NCBI GenBank assembly: GCA_900315735.1
Contig: ONAD01000003.1
Span: 82,549 to 146,548 of the forward strand
DNA from: an uncultured Lachnospiraceae bacterium
Lineage (GTDB): Bacteria; Bacillota; Clostridia; Lachnospirales; Lachnospiraceae
DNA length: 64,000 nucleotides
Direction of reading: 5' to 3'
Shown: positions 18,962 through 27,167 of the stretch, one piece after another
Layout of the letters: each line of letters begins with the position of its first letter
How positions within the stretch are numbered: the stretch's first letter is position 1
Program-made: the position numbers and the translations under genes
The notes under the pieces: model-generated
The model's database searches: none
What the model was told of the DNA's origin: nothing
What the model saw: the letters and a program-made list of their open reading frames with translations, nothing else

Positions 18962-19618
18962 ATGAACAAAGAATGGGCTGAATTAAATAGAACAATGCAG
19001 GCACAGATAAAAAGAAAAGAAACCTATGAAGATGGGATTGAAACATTGTTTTGTTTACGAAATCAGTTAATGAAAACACTGTTGTTATTACATGAGGAAT
19101 TAAAAAGAGATGATTTTAATGCCATTCCATTTATCAATGCAGATGGTTATCATAACAAAACAATCGCTTATTCTATCTGGCATATTTTCCGGATAGAAGA
19201 TATCGTTGCGCATACATTGATAAATAACGATGAACAGATATTTTTTTCTAAGAATTATAAAGAACGTATGAATGCTCCTGTTATTACCACAGGAAATGAA
19301 TTTGTGAAGCAGGAAATTGCAGGCTTTTCAAAACAGCTTAATCTGGAGGCACTTTATTCTTATATTTCAGAAGTAAAGGAAAGCACCGAGCATATAATCC
19401 GGAGAATATCCTATGGGGAATTGAAACAGAAAATTTCTCAGGAAAGAAAAACAAATTTACAGAACCTGCATGTTGTGAGCACGGAGGAAAATGCGGTTTG
19501 GCTGATTGATTACTGGTGTAACAAAGATATCCGTGGTTTGATTCAGATGCCATTTTCCAGACATTGGATTATGCATGTAGAAGCATGTTTACGCATAAAA
19601 AAGAGATTGCCCTTGTAA
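18962..19618 (+). CDS. DinB-superfamily-like protein
   Basis: 218 residues. It looks like a four-helix DinB-type fold: His residues are spaced as in these metal-binding bundles, in HNKTIAYSIWHIFRIEDIVAH in the first half and RHWIMHVEA near the C-terminus. DinB-like proteins include thiol-transferases and damage-induced proteins, but no reaction can be assigned. ATG 18962 is preceded by TTGGAG at good spacing; an upstream in-frame TTG at 18947 overlaps that site. AT content is higher than in the housekeeping genes nearby. Confidence 0.55.
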   Translation: MNKEWAELNRTMQAQIKRKETYEDGIETLFCLRNQLMKTLLLLHEELKRDDFNAIPFINADGYHNKTIAYSIWHIFRIEDIVAHTLINNDEQIFFSKNYKERMNAPVITTGNEFVKQEIAGFSKQLNLEALYSYISEVKESTEHIIRRISYGELKQKISQERKTNLQNLHVVSTEENAVWLIDYWCNKDIRGLIQMPFSRHWIMHVEACLRIKKRLPL

Positions 19619-19734
19619 ATTTGTATTGTTTGTATTATAATTCATAATACAAAAAGAAAACTGACATATCAAAGAAAAATGAAGAAAGGATATTCCAGAA
19701 TAGAATATCAAAAAATCAGAAAGGGGGATTCTGG

Positions 19735-20100
19735 GTGGTTATATCCATAAATGAAACATCGGAAGTGCCAATTTATCAGCAGATTCGAAATCAGATTGTA
19801 CTTGGAATATCCGATGGAAGATTAAAGCCGGGAGAGCAGCTTCCCACTGTACGTGCATTGGCCGGAGAAATCGGAATCAATTCCATGACGGTGAATAAAG
19901 CATATGCACTTTTAAAGCAGGAAGGCTATATCTATACGGACCGGCGGAATGGAGCCCATGTGCGGAAGGAATTTTCGGAAGCGAAGGAATTATCGGAGAA
20001 ATCCAAAGAACTATTGCAGCAGATTATTTCCGAAGCCAAAATCTGTGGTATGACACAGGAAGAATTCTTAAAGATATGTGAGAATATGTATAAGGGGTGA
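19735..20100 (+). CDS. GntR-family regulator, short YtrA-like type
   Basis: 121 residues. The winged helix-turn-helix is at about 12-75 (PIYQQIRNQIVLGISDGRLKPGEQLPTVRALAGEIGINSMTVNKAYALLKQEG), with only a short C-terminal helical tail and no large ligand domain. This is the YtrA subfamily, which usually controls adjacent membrane or ABC genes. The GTG start has GGGGGA 7 bases upstream. The stop overlaps the start region of the next gene, so the pair is an operon and the regulator probably controls it. Confidence 0.9.
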   Translation: MVISINETSEVPIYQQIRNQIVLGISDGRLKPGEQLPTVRALAGEIGINSMTVNKAYALLKQEGYIYTDRRNGAHVRKEFSEAKELSEKSKELLQQIISEAKICGMTQEEFLKICENMYKG

Positions 20101-20105
20101 GAAAA

Positions 20106-21467
20106 ATGTTTCTTAATATTATATTTTTTGCAACATTGTATCCTGTTTTATTTATCGTATGTATTGTATTTGCGTTACAGAATTCCTATAAAGATGGCAT
20201 GCTTTTTGCTGTAAATATGAAACGTGAATGGGTAGAGGATGAGAATGTAAAAGCAATCCAGAAGCGCTTTAAAAAAGAAATGATATGGTATGGTCTTATT
20301 CTTGCAATCATTCCGTTTAGCTGCCTTTTTATTCCATACTTTTCCATACAGATGACAATCTGGATGGTGTGGTTGATTGTAGCGATTATTCTATTGACGC
20401 TTCCAACTGTATTTGCCAATAACCGTCTGAAACAATGGAAACGGAAAATGGGCTGCTATGAAGAGCAGTCAGCAGAACGATATGTGGAATTAAAGAATGC
20501 AGGAACTGTCCGCTGCATGCATTTCCTTCCATTTTTTATACCGCTTGCCGTAGGAACAGTAGCTGCAATTGCTGTTATTCCTTTTGCTAAGGTAATGGGA
20601 ATATCCTGTCTCATTGGTGCCGCAGGTGGATATATTTTTTTGCTGGTAGCAATTTGGACGGACCGGCAGCCGGTACAGGTAATAAGCAGCAATAGTGATA
20701 TCAATATTAATTATACCAGAGCCAAGAAAAAAATCTGGAAGAACATGTGGCTGTGTGCTATCTGGCTGAATACAGCATTAATCCTGTTTTTAATTCTGGT
20801 ATCTTTTATGCAAAAGCAGGTGGGAATGATTTATCTTGCAGGCATGATTGTATTTGTAATTCTTCTCACCGCTATGTGCATTCCGGCTATTGTTATGTTA
20901 GGAAGAGTAGAAAAGGCATATGAAGATAAACATGATTTAAATGGAGGAATCGAAGACGACAGAAACTGGATTGGCGGTATGTTTTACTATAATCCGAAGG
21001 ATTCACATACCATCGTGGATAAAAGGGTTGGAATCGGAACTACGGTCAATATGGCAACCAAAGCAGGAAAAGGCACGATATTGTTTACTATAATAGCATT
21101 GCTGATGCTGCCACTTGTCTGTGTATGGGTGATTGCAGAGGAATTTACCCCGATTCATTTGGAGATTGAAAATCAGTCCCTTTGTGCAGAACAGATTCGT
21201 ACGGATTATGTGATATCACTGGATGCATTAGATGATGTGGAAATGCTGACAGAGCTGCCGGACTGGTCCAAGGTAAATGGAACCGGCATGGACACTCTGG
21301 AAAAAGGAACCTTTAAGATAAGCGGTGAAGGGGAATGCCAGGTATTCTTAAATCCACAGAATAAAAAGTTCCTGTATTTTACCGCAAATGGAAAGTGCTA
21401 CTATATGAGTGGTGTTGACGATACCGAGACGGAAGAGATTTATCAGGAAATTTTGAATCAAAAATAG
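20106..21467 (+). CDS. membrane protein with DUF5808 domain
   Basis: 453 residues with about eight hydrophobic segments. The first is at the N-terminus (LNIIFFATLYPVLFIVCIVF), then pairs near 60-100, 140-180, 220-260 and one near 330. The soluble block WIGGMFYYNPKDSHTIVDKRVGIGTTVN (about 295-325) is the DUF5808 signature. The last 100 residues are predicted to be extracytoplasmic. ATG 20106 follows GGGGTGAG; a GTG at 20097 also exists. Pairing with a GntR/YtrA regulator is a recurrent arrangement in Firmicutes. Function unknown. Confidence 0.75.
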   Translation: MFLNIIFFATLYPVLFIVCIVFALQNSYKDGMLFAVNMKREWVEDENVKAIQKRFKKEMIWYGLILAIIPFSCLFIPYFSIQMTIWMVWLIVAIILLTLPTVFANNRLKQWKRKMGCYEEQSAERYVELKNAGTVRCMHFLPFFIPLAVGTVAAIAVIPFAKVMGISCLIGAAGGYIFLLVAIWTDRQPVQVISSNSDININYTRAKKKIWKNMWLCAIWLNTALILFLILVSFMQKQVGMIYLAGMIVFVILLTAMCIPAIVMLGRVEKAYEDKHDLNGGIEDDRNWIGGMFYYNPKDSHTIVDKRVGIGTTVNMATKAGKGTILFTIIALLMLPLVCVWVIAEEFTPIHLEIENQSLCAEQIRTDYVISLDALDDVEMLTELPDWSKVNGTGMDTLEKGTFKISGEGECQVFLNPQNKKFLYFTANGKCYYMSGVDDTETEEIYQEILNQK

Positions 21468-21478
21468 GGTGATGGGAC

Positions 21479-21520
21479 AAAACTACGGGAAACACGCTTT
21501 GCGAGCGACTCACGCAAATG
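21479..21520 (+). repeat. dispersed repeat copy R3
   Basis: AAAACTACGGGAAACACGC followed by TTTGCGAG and ACTCACGCAAATG. It lies 11 bp after the DUF5808 gene and directly before the promoter of the AbiE-like pair. Confidence 0.75.
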
Positions 21521-21527
21521 AAAATAT

Positions 21528-21556
21528 TTGACTTGTAACATAAAAAGAGTTACAAT
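21528..21556 (+). promoter_or_regulatory. promoter with internal operator-like inverted repeat
   Basis: TTGACT (21528-21533), a 17-base spacer and TACAAT (21551-21556). The spacer holds the inverted repeat TTGTAAC-N9-GTTACAA (21533-21555), which reaches into both hexamers. This is a natural site for a repressor, probably the wHTH protein encoded next. Confidence 0.65.
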
Positions 21557-21581
21557 TCAAATATATAAAGGAGATGGAACT

Positions 21582-22532
21582 TTGAGAGAGTATTTAGAAC
21601 AAATAATGCATCAAAGTATTGCGGAACGTCCTTATGACTCTGTGGAGAAATTACCACTGGGATGCAGAAATGCATTTGAATTAACAATCATAGAAATTCA
21701 AAATCAGGAAATTCTTTTAGCAACACCGGTCGATACGATGAATCTGACAGAACTTCGAAAAATGCGAATTCAACTGGAGCGGTATACAGGGTATCAATGT
21801 GTGTTCTATTTAAAAAAAGCAAATTGGTATTCAATTCCTAAAATGGTGGAAGAGGGAATTCCTTTTATATGGGAAAATCATCAGATTTATCTACCGTTTA
21901 TGGGAATGCTTTTGAAAAAAAATGAGCAGAGAACACCAAAGAACTGTTCTGTTATTTCATTTTTGACGCAGAAAATGTTATTGAAAGCCTTATATGAAAA
22001 CTGGCAGGATGTATCTGCAGTGTGGGCAGCAGAGAAAATGGAAGTGTCCAGAATGTCGATAACCAGATGTTTTGATGAAATTGAGGCTTTGGGAATGCCT
22101 TTTTTGAAAATGAATGGAAGATCAAGACGTTTCTTTGCCAGAAATGATAAGAAAGTAATGTGGGAGGAAATGCGTCCGTTTTTGCGAAATCCTGTTATAC
22201 ATGAATTCAGACCGGAAAGAAAACCTGACGCAGATATGATTTTAAGTGGCATATCTGCATTGGCAGAGTACTCCATGTTGGGAGAAGATAGCTATGCCAC
22301 ATATGCTATAAGTAAAGCTCAGGTTGGAGCGTTAGGGTTAAAATCTATTCGGGAAATCCCAAAGAATGAAGAACCAGTCTGTATAGTGCAGGAAATGGGA
22401 TATATTTTGCCCTTTGAGAAGGTAAATGTGGTAGATCCGCTTTCGTTGACACTGATACTGTCAGACGAGGAAATGAAAGATCCTCGTGTAGAAAGTTCTG
22501 TGAATGAAATGTTGGAGGAATTTGTATGGTAA
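21582..22532 (+). CDS. winged-helix regulatory protein paired with an AbiEii-like gene
   Basis: About 316 residues. The only recognisable piece is a helix-turn-helix at roughly 140-185 (DVSAVWAAEKMEVSRMSITRCFDEIEALGMPF). The flanking regions match nothing I know. TTG 21582 is chosen because AAAGGAG lies 8 bases upstream and the frame before it runs through the promoter. The stop overlaps the next ATG by 7 bases (ATGGTAA), so the two are one operon. By position this is the antitoxin/regulator partner of the nucleotidyltransferase-like gene, possibly autoregulating through the inverted repeat in its promoter. That role is inferred. Confidence 0.65.
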   Translation: MREYLEQIMHQSIAERPYDSVEKLPLGCRNAFELTIIEIQNQEILLATPVDTMNLTELRKMRIQLERYTGYQCVFYLKKANWYSIPKMVEEGIPFIWENHQIYLPFMGMLLKKNEQRTPKNCSVISFLTQKMLLKALYENWQDVSAVWAAEKMEVSRMSITRCFDEIEALGMPFLKMNGRSRRFFARNDKKVMWEEMRPFLRNPVIHEFRPERKPDADMILSGISALAEYSMLGEDSYATYAISKAQVGALGLKSIREIPKNEEPVCIVQEMGYILPFEKVNVVDPLSLTLILSDEEMKDPRVESSVNEMLEEFVW

Positions 22533-23175
22533 AAGGAATCGATATTTTTCAAGAGTATTTTAACGAATATACAGATCAATATGTGCTGATTGGTGGGGCA
22601 GCATGTAGTGTGTCTTTTGAAGAACAGGATATCAATTTTGGAAGAACAACAAAAGATCTCGATATTGTTCTGATTGTGGAGGCACAAACAAAAGAATTTG
22701 GAGAACGTTTCTGGAAATTTATCAAAGACGGAAAATATAGAATCAGGGCAAAAAGTAATGGGGAACCACAGTTCTATAGATTTGATAAGCCGGAAGATGA
22801 ACGATTTCCCAAGATGATAGAATTGTTTTCAAGAACTAATTATCTGTTACAGGAGGAGAATGGACTGACACCAATTCATATTGATGATTCGGTATCAAGC
22901 CTTTCTGCTATTCTCTTAAATGATGCTTATTACCAGGCATTAATGGATGGAAGAGAAATTATGAGGGGAATCTCGGTGTTAAAGCCGGAATGGATTATCC
23001 CATTTAAGGCAAAAGCATGGCTGGATCTAATATTCTTCCGGACGAAGTGCGAAAGGATATGGAGAAATTTATAGAGCAGTTTGATGTTACGGAAAGTGAA
23101 TTGAAGAATTTAAAAATTCGTGGAACAAAACCGGAAGACATCAAGCAGGTATTGCAAACTACATATCTGGAATAA
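22526..23175 (+). pseudogene. AbiEii-like nucleotidyltransferase, internal deletion with frameshift
   Basis: The first 165 or so residues look intact: LIGGAACSVSF and TTKDLDIVLIVE give the nucleotidyltransferase G-G-x..D-x-D pattern of the AbiEii/DUF1814 toxin family, and FKAKAWLDL is a conserved later block. At about 23025 the frame shifts. The original frame ends at 23074 with an unrelated tail (IFFRTKCERIWRNL), while the family-like C-terminus (ILPDEVRKDMEKFIEQFD) continues in another frame to a stop at 23175. The segment normally between these blocks (S-K-D/N-I-x-K-H-K-x-D, some tens of residues) is missing. The simplest reading is a deletion that destroyed the toxin. Confidence 0.7.
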
Positions 23176-23218
23176 GTTATGAATGCTGGAAGGGCATTAT
23201 AAATTATAAAAATAAAAC

Positions 23219-23273
23219 CAGCCTGTCTTACCGGACACTCTGAATCATCAGAAGTGCCGAGTAGGGCAGGCTG
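23219..23273. terminator. bidirectional terminator between convergent operons
   Basis: A long imperfect hairpin starts CAGCCTGTC and ends GGGCAGGCTG with the loop TGAATCATCA. It has A-rich sequence on the left and T-rich on the right, so it can serve both the AbiE-like operon (+) and the gltS operon (-). Confidence 0.75.
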
Positions 23274-23301
23274 TATTTGCTTACGTGTGTAGCGAGAATA
23301 A

Positions 23302-23526
23302 TCAGTGTTTTCTTCGGATATGTACTTCCGGAATGGCAACATTGTCAAAGCTGACGCTGGAAGCATGTTCTTCTGTGGAAAAATCCTGTTCCTCTGCTGC
23401 ATGGGTGGTGGTATCAGAAGCTGCTTTGTGTATTTCCGGAATGGCAACATTATCATAAGTTAAATCATAATTTTTCTTTTCACGTTCTTTTCTTGCATTC
23501 TTGATTTTATTTTTAAAATGAAACAT
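23302..23526 (-). CDS. small protein with duplicated DNVAIPE motif
   Basis: 74 residues. A basic N-terminus (MFHFKNKIKNARKEREKK) is followed by two copies of a motif: YDNVAIPEIHKA (about 24-35) and FDNVAIPEVHIR (about 60-71), separated by an acidic, Thr/Ala-rich linker. No signal peptide or membrane segment. AAAGGAG lies 7 bases before the ATG, which supports real translation. It is the last gene of the minus-strand operon after gltS, 15 bp behind it. I do not recognise the family; the paired motif suggests a repeated binding peptide. Confidence 0.6.
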   Translation of the reverse strand: MFHFKNKIKNARKEREKKNYDLTYDNVAIPEIHKAASDTTTHAAEEQDFSTEEHASSVSFDNVAIPEVHIRRKH

Positions 23527-23541
23527 AAGGTTCTCCTTTAT

Positions 23542-24732
23542 TTACAAAATATTAATAAAAAATGTAATTACAAGACTGTTGATAAAATCGGCAAAGAGAC
23601 TTCCTACCAGCGGAATCAACAGGTAAGCTTTGACGGATGGAACATAGCGGTCACAAAGTGCCTGCATATTTGCCATGGCATTTGGGGTGGCACCCATACC
23701 GAAACCGCAGGTACCTGCAACAAGGACCGCTGCATCGTAATCCCGCCCCATAATATTGAACTCAATAAAGTAAGTAAATACAGCAATGAGAATAACCTGT
23801 GAGCTTAATAAAATGATAAGCGGAAGTGCCAGAGAGGCAAGTTCCCATAATTTTAAAGTAATCATAGCCATACCAAGGAACAGTGACAGGCAGATACCGC
23901 CTAAGTCATTAATTTCTCCCATATGGATAGTGGCATTGCCATGGGAGTATTCCACGATATTACGAATCAGTGCGGCTGCTAACATGGCACCGATATAAAT
24001 TGGAAAAGTCAGTCCTGTTTTCGTCAGAAAATAGGAGAAAATAGTACCAAGTCCAATGGCAAGAATAAGCTGGAAAACTGCGGAAGCATACATATTGGTA
24101 TGACGTTCGTGTTTTTTCTCATCTTCCACTAAGAGGCTGTCATCTTCGGAGGCGACAGTAGCAAGAAGATTTTTCTTCTCTACCAGACGTTTTCCTAAAG
24201 GACCGCCAATCAGGCTTCCAGCAATCAGACCGAAGGTAGCAGCAGCGGTACAGATGGTAGTTGCACCGTGGATATTGAAATCCTCCAGTACCGGTCCGAA
24301 AGCACCTGCAGTACCATGTCCGCCGACCATTGGAATCGAACCGGTACACATACCGATTAATGGATTTAATCCCAGTAATTTGGATAATCCCACGGCAAGA
24401 AAGTTCTGGGTAATAATAAGGGTAATGACCAGTCCTAAAAATACTGCCATGGATTTTCCACCACTTTTTAAGACTTTTAAGTTAGCCTGAAATCCTACGG
24501 AAGTAAAGAAGAATACCATACATACTTCCCGAAGGGTATCGTCAAAGGAAAATTCTGCAATTCCGGTGCTGTAGCAGATACAGGTAAAAATTGCAAAGAG
24601 CAGGCCGCCGATAACGGGTGCCGGAATACAGAATTTTTCCAGAAAATGTATTTTCTTTCGTAAAAAACTCCCCAGCATGAGTACCAGTACGGCAACAGCT
24701 AAGGTCTGGTACATATCTAAATGTATATTCAT
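23542..24732 (-). CDS. gltS: sodium/glutamate symporter, GltS family
   Basis: 396 residues with about ten membrane segments. Two inverted halves are visible, each with a Gly-rich re-entrant region (GSIPMVGGHGTAGAFGP near 135-150 and GTCGFGMGATPNAMANM near 350-365), as in GltS. The family imports glutamate with sodium. It follows the TAXI-type binding protein gene by 11 bp on the same strand. That association suggests a binding-protein-dependent version of the carrier rather than a simple symporter. Confidence 0.9.
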   Translation of the reverse strand: MNIHLDMYQTLAVAVLVLMLGSFLRKKIHFLEKFCIPAPVIGGLLFAIFTCICYSTGIAEFSFDDTLREVCMVFFFTSVGFQANLKVLKSGGKSMAVFLGLVITLIITQNFLAVGLSKLLGLNPLIGMCTGSIPMVGGHGTAGAFGPVLEDFNIHGATTICTAAATFGLIAGSLIGGPLGKRLVEKKNLLATVASEDDSLLVEDEKKHERHTNMYASAVFQLILAIGLGTIFSYFLTKTGLTFPIYIGAMLAAALIRNIVEYSHGNATIHMGEINDLGGICLSLFLGMAMITLKLWELASLALPLIILLSSQVILIAVFTYFIEFNIMGRDYDAAVLVAGTCGFGMGATPNAMANMQALCDRYVPSVKAYLLIPLVGSLFADFINSLVITFFINIL

Positions 24733-24743
24733 AGTGTTCCTTT

Positions 24744-25715
24744 CTAGTTCTGTGTTTCGTTTTCGGAAGAAAGCGTAATGCCCTGTTTCTCATAATAGGC
24801 AACAGCTCCCGGATGGAATGGAATCGGCATGCCATCAGTAGCATAACTTTCATCTAATTGCAGATTTAAAGAGGTTGCATATTGTAAATCCTTCGCATGG
24901 GAGAAAAGCCATTCTGTTAAATGTTCTACGGTATCGGAAGAGAGCTTATCGGAAGCGAGGAGAACCGCTTTTACCCCAAGGGTATTGATATCTTCCGTCT
25001 GTCCGGTGTAAGTATTGGCAGGAATGGTATATTCACTATAGGATGGATAAGCAGACAGTAATTTATTCTTACATTTCTCATCAATATCCAAAAGGCGGAT
25101 GTCACATTCTTTGGTTAATTCTTCGATGACAGTTGTCTGGATGCCGGCAGTACAGAAAAATGCATCAATTTTTCTGCTGATGAGCTGGTCTGCAGCATCG
25201 GTATAATCGAGGTTTACTGTTTTCACCAGTTCAGTAGTAAGTCCGCTCATGGACAAAATCTGATTGGCATTTTGTTCGGTACCGGAGTCTTCTGCACCGA
25301 TGCTGACAGTTTTGCTCTGTAAATCATCCAGGGTATGAATATCAGAATCTGCACGGACGACAATCTGGCAGGCTTCCGTATAGAGTCCGGCAATAGCAGA
25401 ATAACCCTGACACGGTTCACCCTCAAAAATTCCACTGCCTTCATAGGCAGATGCAATCAGGTCAGACTGGGCTAATCCAAGCTCGATATATCCACCGGAA
25501 AGAAGTCTTAGATTGGCAGCAGAGCCCGCGGTTGTCTTGACTTCAAACCGATAAGCATCATCTTCTGAAGAGGCAAGCCCGGTAAAGGTATTGGCAAAGG
25601 AATAGTAGATTCCTCCTATGTCAGCGGCACCAAAGCGGATGGTTTTCTGATAACCACTGCATCCACTCACAAAAAGCAGTGCAAGACACAGAAGAATACT
25701 TAAGTGTTTCTTCAT
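24744..25715 (-). CDS. TAXI-family solute-binding lipoprotein
   Basis: 323 residues. The N-terminus MKKHLSILLCLALLFVSGCSGYQ has a lipobox (SGC, Cys 19), so the protein is anchored outside the membrane. IRFGAADIGGIYYSFANTF and TTAGSAANLRLLSGGYIELGLAQSD are hallmarks of TAXI (TRAP-associated extracytoplasmic immunogenic) binding proteins. TAXI proteins normally serve TRAP carriers with DctQM-type subunits, but none is present here. The next gene is gltS. Likely ligands are glutamate or a related dicarboxylate; this is inference from the partner. Confidence 0.9.
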   Translation of the reverse strand: MKKHLSILLCLALLFVSGCSGYQKTIRFGAADIGGIYYSFANTFTGLASSEDDAYRFEVKTTAGSAANLRLLSGGYIELGLAQSDLIASAYEGSGIFEGEPCQGYSAIAGLYTEACQIVVRADSDIHTLDDLQSKTVSIGAEDSGTEQNANQILSMSGLTTELVKTVNLDYTDAADQLISRKIDAFFCTAGIQTTVIEELTKECDIRLLDIDEKCKNKLLSAYPSYSEYTIPANTYTGQTEDINTLGVKAVLLASDKLSSDTVEHLTEWLFSHAKDLQYATSLNLQLDESYATDGMPIPFHPGAVAYYEKQGITLSSENETQN

Positions 25716-25887
25716 ATATAAAATCCTTTCTTTTTAAAATTTAATCCCAAGAAAGTATTTTACAATAATTTTTTCAGAAAAGGAAGAGTGAAAAATTAGT
25801 GAGAAAAAATATCTTTAATCCTATGTTTTTTTGAAATAAAAGAGATTATAATGTGAGGGAATGAAATACATGCAGGAGGAAAGATTT

Positions 25888-26145
25888 ATGCAGAAAATAA
25901 CAGTAAAAGTAGATGGCATGCAGTGCGGAATGTGTGAGGCACATGTAAATGATGCAGTGCGGGCAGCATTTCCGGTAAAGAAAGTAACTTCATCCCACAG
26001 TAAAAAAGAGACTGTAATTATTACCGATACCGATATCCCGGAAGAAAAAATCAAAGAAGTGATTAAAAACAGTGGTTATGATGCATTAGAAGTAACAAAA
26101 GAACCATATGAGAAAAAGGGATTATTTTCAGCATTCCGCAAATAA
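25888..26145 (+). CDS. heavy-metal-associated (HMA) domain protein, CopZ-like
   Basis: 85 residues. The domain begins MQKITVKVDGMQCGMCEAHVNDAV with the metal-binding pair C13-x-x-C16, then shows the usual beta-alpha-beta-beta-alpha-beta pattern, and ends with a basic tail KKGLFSAFRK. HMA proteins carry Cu(I) or similar ions. ATG 25888 follows CAGGAGGAAAG; an upstream in-frame ATG at 25861 would add nine residues without a better site. No metal-transport ATPase gene lies next to it, so its partner is unknown. Confidence 0.88.
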   Translation: MQKITVKVDGMQCGMCEAHVNDAVRAAFPVKKVTSSHSKKETVIITDTDIPEEKIKEVIKNSGYDALEVTKEPYEKKGLFSAFRK

Positions 26146-26235
26146 ACAGAATATCTTAAGAAAAATAATATATATATTATCAGCATAGTATGTTAAAATG
26201 AGAAATCGGAAATAATAGGAAAAGAGGACAACGAA

Positions 26236-27066
26236 ATGTTATTGGATTTTGCAGAAATGCTGAAGGTTATTTTTCTTGGAATTGTAGAAGGAATTACAGA
26301 ATGGCTTCCAATCAGCAGCACCGGACACATGCTTTTGGTGGATGAATTTATCAGGCTTGATATGACAGATTCATTCAAAGAGATGTTTTTCGTGGTGATA
26401 CAGTTGGGAGCCATTCTTGCTGTAGTGCTTTTATTCTGGAAGAAAATGTTCCCGTTCCAGTTTAAAGATAAGACGCAGCCGGTAGTCAGAAAAGATATTT
26501 TTTCTTTATGGTTTAAGGTTGTAGTTGCCTGTATACCGGGAGCAGTGGTAACGCTTTTGCTTGATGATTATGTAGATGCACATTTTCATACATCGCTTGT
26601 GATTGCCATTGCATTGATTTTCTATGGTTTTGCTTTTATTCTGATTGAAAACTGGAATAAAAAACGGAAAGTAAGAGTAGAAAGCTTAAATGATATTACT
26701 TATCAGACGGCATTTCTCATCGGAATGTTTCAGGTACTTGCAATTATTCCGGGAACCTCCCGTTCTGGTGCAACCATTATCGGAGCACTTTTAATCGGAG
26801 TATCCCGTGTGGCAGCAGCAGAGTTTACCTTTTTTCTGGCAGTGCCGGTTATGTTTGGCTGGAGCCTGATCAAACTTATTAAGTTTGGCTTTGCATTTTC
26901 CGCTCAGGAGCTTTGTGCCTTAGGCTTAGGCTGCGTGGTGGCATTTGCAGTATCGGTAGTAGTCATCCGCTTTTTGATGGGCTATATCAAAAAACACGAC
27001 TTTAAAGTATTTGGCTGGTACCGGATTATTCTTGGAGCCATTGTTTTAGGCTATTTTGCATTATAG
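26236..27066 (+). CDS. uppP: undecaprenyl-diphosphatase (BacA/UppP)
   Basis: 276 residues, polytopic membrane enzyme. The first active-site block EGITEWLPISSTGHM (Glu 18, Glu 22) and the second, PGTSRSGATI (about 173), are both present. It removes one phosphate from undecaprenyl diphosphate, recycling the lipid carrier for peptidoglycan synthesis and giving bacitracin resistance when abundant. About eight hydrophobic segments are visible. It has its own upstream region and an AAAGAGG ribosome binding site. Confidence 0.96.
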   Translation: MLLDFAEMLKVIFLGIVEGITEWLPISSTGHMLLVDEFIRLDMTDSFKEMFFVVIQLGAILAVVLLFWKKMFPFQFKDKTQPVVRKDIFSLWFKVVVACIPGAVVTLLLDDYVDAHFHTSLVIAIALIFYGFAFILIENWNKKRKVRVESLNDITYQTAFLIGMFQVLAIIPGTSRSGATIIGALLIGVSRVAAAEFTFFLAVPVMFGWSLIKLIKFGFAFSAQELCALGLGCVVAFAVSVVVIRFLMGYIKKHDFKVFGWYRIILGAIVLGYFAL

Positions 27067-27167
27067 GAACTGCTTAAGAAAATAAGAGATTCTTCCGATA
27101 TAAAGAATGGAACATATTGTTTTAAGCAAAAGGATTTGCTTAGATGCACATTCAAGGAGGAATTTTT

